From JABFSA01 sp963827515 (GTDB lineage: Bacteria; Acidobacteriota; Vicinamibacteria; Vicinamibacterales; UBA2999): a DNA stretch of 64,000 nt. A program made the position numbers and the translations under genes. Shown piece after piece: positions 63,039 to 64,000 of the stretch. Under the pieces are notes generated by a model, which saw only the letters and a program-made list of their open reading frames with translations, had not been told where the DNA came from and did not search any database. Within the stretch, counting starts at the first letter, position 1. Every line of letters starts with the position of its first letter. The stretch is taken from NCBI GenBank assembly GCA_963827515.1, contig CAWHBF010000006.1:1-64000 (forward strand), in the 5' to 3' direction.

Positions 63039-64000
63039 TCAGATCCCGGCGACGCGGTTTCTCTTCAGGAAATCGTCGAACGCAGCGCTGGCGCGAAGTT
63101 GCTCCCACTGCGGCGTGACGCGGAGGGTGAACGGCAGCCGCACGCCCTCCCGGTGTGCCTTCTCCAACCACTCCATGGCCTTCGCGGGTTCGCCCAATCC
63201 CGTGTAGACGTAGGCGATCGCCACGCCGTTGTGTCCCAGTTCTTCCCCGGACCGCCGGGTCAGGCTCGCCAGAATCTCATGCGCGGCGGAGCGGCGTCCC
63301 ATGAGCGCGTAGACCCGACCCAGATGACCGGAGGCCACGTTTCCCGCCTTCAGGTAGGCCTCGATCGCTTCTTCGCGTTTGCCCATGGCGTCGAGGCTCT
63401 GCCCGATGGTGCGAAACGACCACGAGTGCGTGGGGTCGAGCTCGAGCGTGTGGTACGACTGCGCGAGCGATTCTTCCCAGCGACGCGCCAGGAACAGCGT
63501 GTCGGCCATCTGCCAACTCGAGACGACTGACAATGGGTCCAGATCCTGCGCGACGCGGAGCTGCTCGAGCGCGTCATCGAACCGCCGCTGTTCCTGGAGG
63601 AAGACCGCGTACCGCTGCCGCACGTACGCGTTCCGACCATCCAGCTCCACGGCACGAGCGAACGCTCGCTGGGCGCCACGGACGTCATCGTCCAGGCGAT
63701 AGCTCAACTCCGCCAACGCCACGTGCGTTTCCGCCGACTGCGAGTCAAGAGCGTGCGCGCGGTGAGCCGCGTGCCTGGCCTTGATCGCCGATTCCACGGG
63801 GGCGATGCCCGCGGCCGCGCGGTCCAGGTACGTCACGGCCAGACCGGCGTGCGCGAGCGCGAAACCCGAATCGAGCGCCGCGGCTCTTTCGAAGTAGGGA
63901 AGGGCCGCGAATGGCTTTCTGCCCGTCGATCGATCGTAGTACGCGCGGCCGCGCCAGTACGACGCGTACGCTTCAAGGCTTCGCGTCGGCCACGTGCGCG
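63039..64000 (-). CDS. TPR-repeat protein, C-terminal part (runs off window end)
   Basis: The frame is open from the right edge to the stop at 63039, about 320 residues. It is made of TPR helices: SYWRGRAYYDRSTGRKPFAA, ALPYFERAAALDSGFALAHA, SAETHVALAELSYRLDDDVR, QRRFDDALEQLRVAQDLDPL, EESLAQSYHTLELDPTHSWS, LGEPAKAMEWLEKAHREGVR, ending RASAAFDDFLKRNRVAGI. In acidobacteria such tails usually belong to CadC/ToxR-like winged-helix regulators or Ser/Thr kinases; the N-terminal domain lies outside the window. It is convergent with the Q gene. Confidence 0.8.
   Translation of the reverse strand, partial: RTWPTRSLEAYASYWRGRAYYDRSTGRKPFAALPYFERAAALDSGFALAHAGLAVTYLDRAAAGIAPVESAIKARHAAHRAHALDSQSAETHVALAELSYRLDDDVRGAQRAFARAVELDGRNAYVRQRYAVFLQEQRRFDDALEQLRVAQDLDPLSVVSSWQMADTLFLARRWEESLAQSYHTLELDPTHSWSFRTIGQSLDAMGKREEAIEAYLKAGNVASGHLGRVYALMGRRSAAHEILASLTRRSGEELGHNGVAIAYVYTGLGEPAKAMEWLEKAHREGVRLPFTLRVTPQWEQLRASAAFDDFLKRNRVAGI

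Overview
This GC-rich, gene-dense window looks like a chromosome segment of a soil-type acidobacterium, probably related to the Vicinamibacteria. That is inferred from gene style: TonB-dependent receptors with an N-terminal carboxypeptidase-regulatory-like domain, a TPR tail typical of acidobacterial Ser/Thr kinases, tandem DUF1254 genes, wHTH-FHA regulators, many short secreted proteins of unknown function, and dispersed GGCTGAAGCC-type hairpins. No search was run. There is one tRNA (Ser, GGA anticodon, CCA encoded) and no rRNA, CRISPR array or prophage.

Left part (1-21 kb): two tandem frameshifted DUF1254 genes; a receiver protein; a histidine kinase/LuxR-type regulator pair whose stop and start overlap; an OsmC-like protein; a sugar-epimerase-like protein; a multidomain kinase that ends before its ATPase domain; a REC-MEDS protein; a TonB receptor with a small Cys/His-rich secreted protein; a wHTH-FHA regulator; a kelch-type secreted protein with three near-identical 234-bp repeats; an outer-membrane beta-barrel; tRNA-Ser; and a membrane hybrid histidine kinase. 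Between them lie gene remnants: beta-barrel tails, a PAS fragment split by a hairpin element, and a kinase TPR tail.

Right part (21-63 kb): a catabolic and envelope island. Five protein types recur. I call them P (about 260-280 aa, secreted), Q (about 130 aa, secreted, starts with HHS/HHG after the signal peptide, DUF6152-like), R (about 255-280 aa, secreted), S (about 290-315 aa, secreted) and MBL (secreted metallo-beta-lactamase fold). P and Q are paired at 31.3-32.5, 52.8-54.0 and 61.8-63.0 kb. MBL is followed by R with overlapping codons at 46.7-48.4 and 58.1-59.9 kb, and S precedes MBL with overlap at 57.3-59.1 kb. At 24.2-26.1 kb S and MBL are one fused gene. Around these sit two large TonB receptors, Tat-type amidohydrolases, a Tat-type carboxylesterase, two Class II aldolase/decarboxylases, a gamma-resorcylate-decarboxylase-like enzyme overlapping a DASS transporter, a second DASS transporter, an FAD monooxygenase, an extradiol dioxygenase, a fumarylacetoacetate-hydrolase-family enzyme and a ROK regulator. 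The enzyme set fits uptake and meta-cleavage catabolism of hydroxybenzoate-type aromatics, with several steps apparently in the periplasm. This is inference from family membership and neighbourhood.

At least fifteen otherwise convincing genes carry one or more single-base frame breaks with conserved protein on both sides. The density suggests uncorrected sequencing indels more than pseudogenes. Genes so affected are reported over their full reconstructed span.
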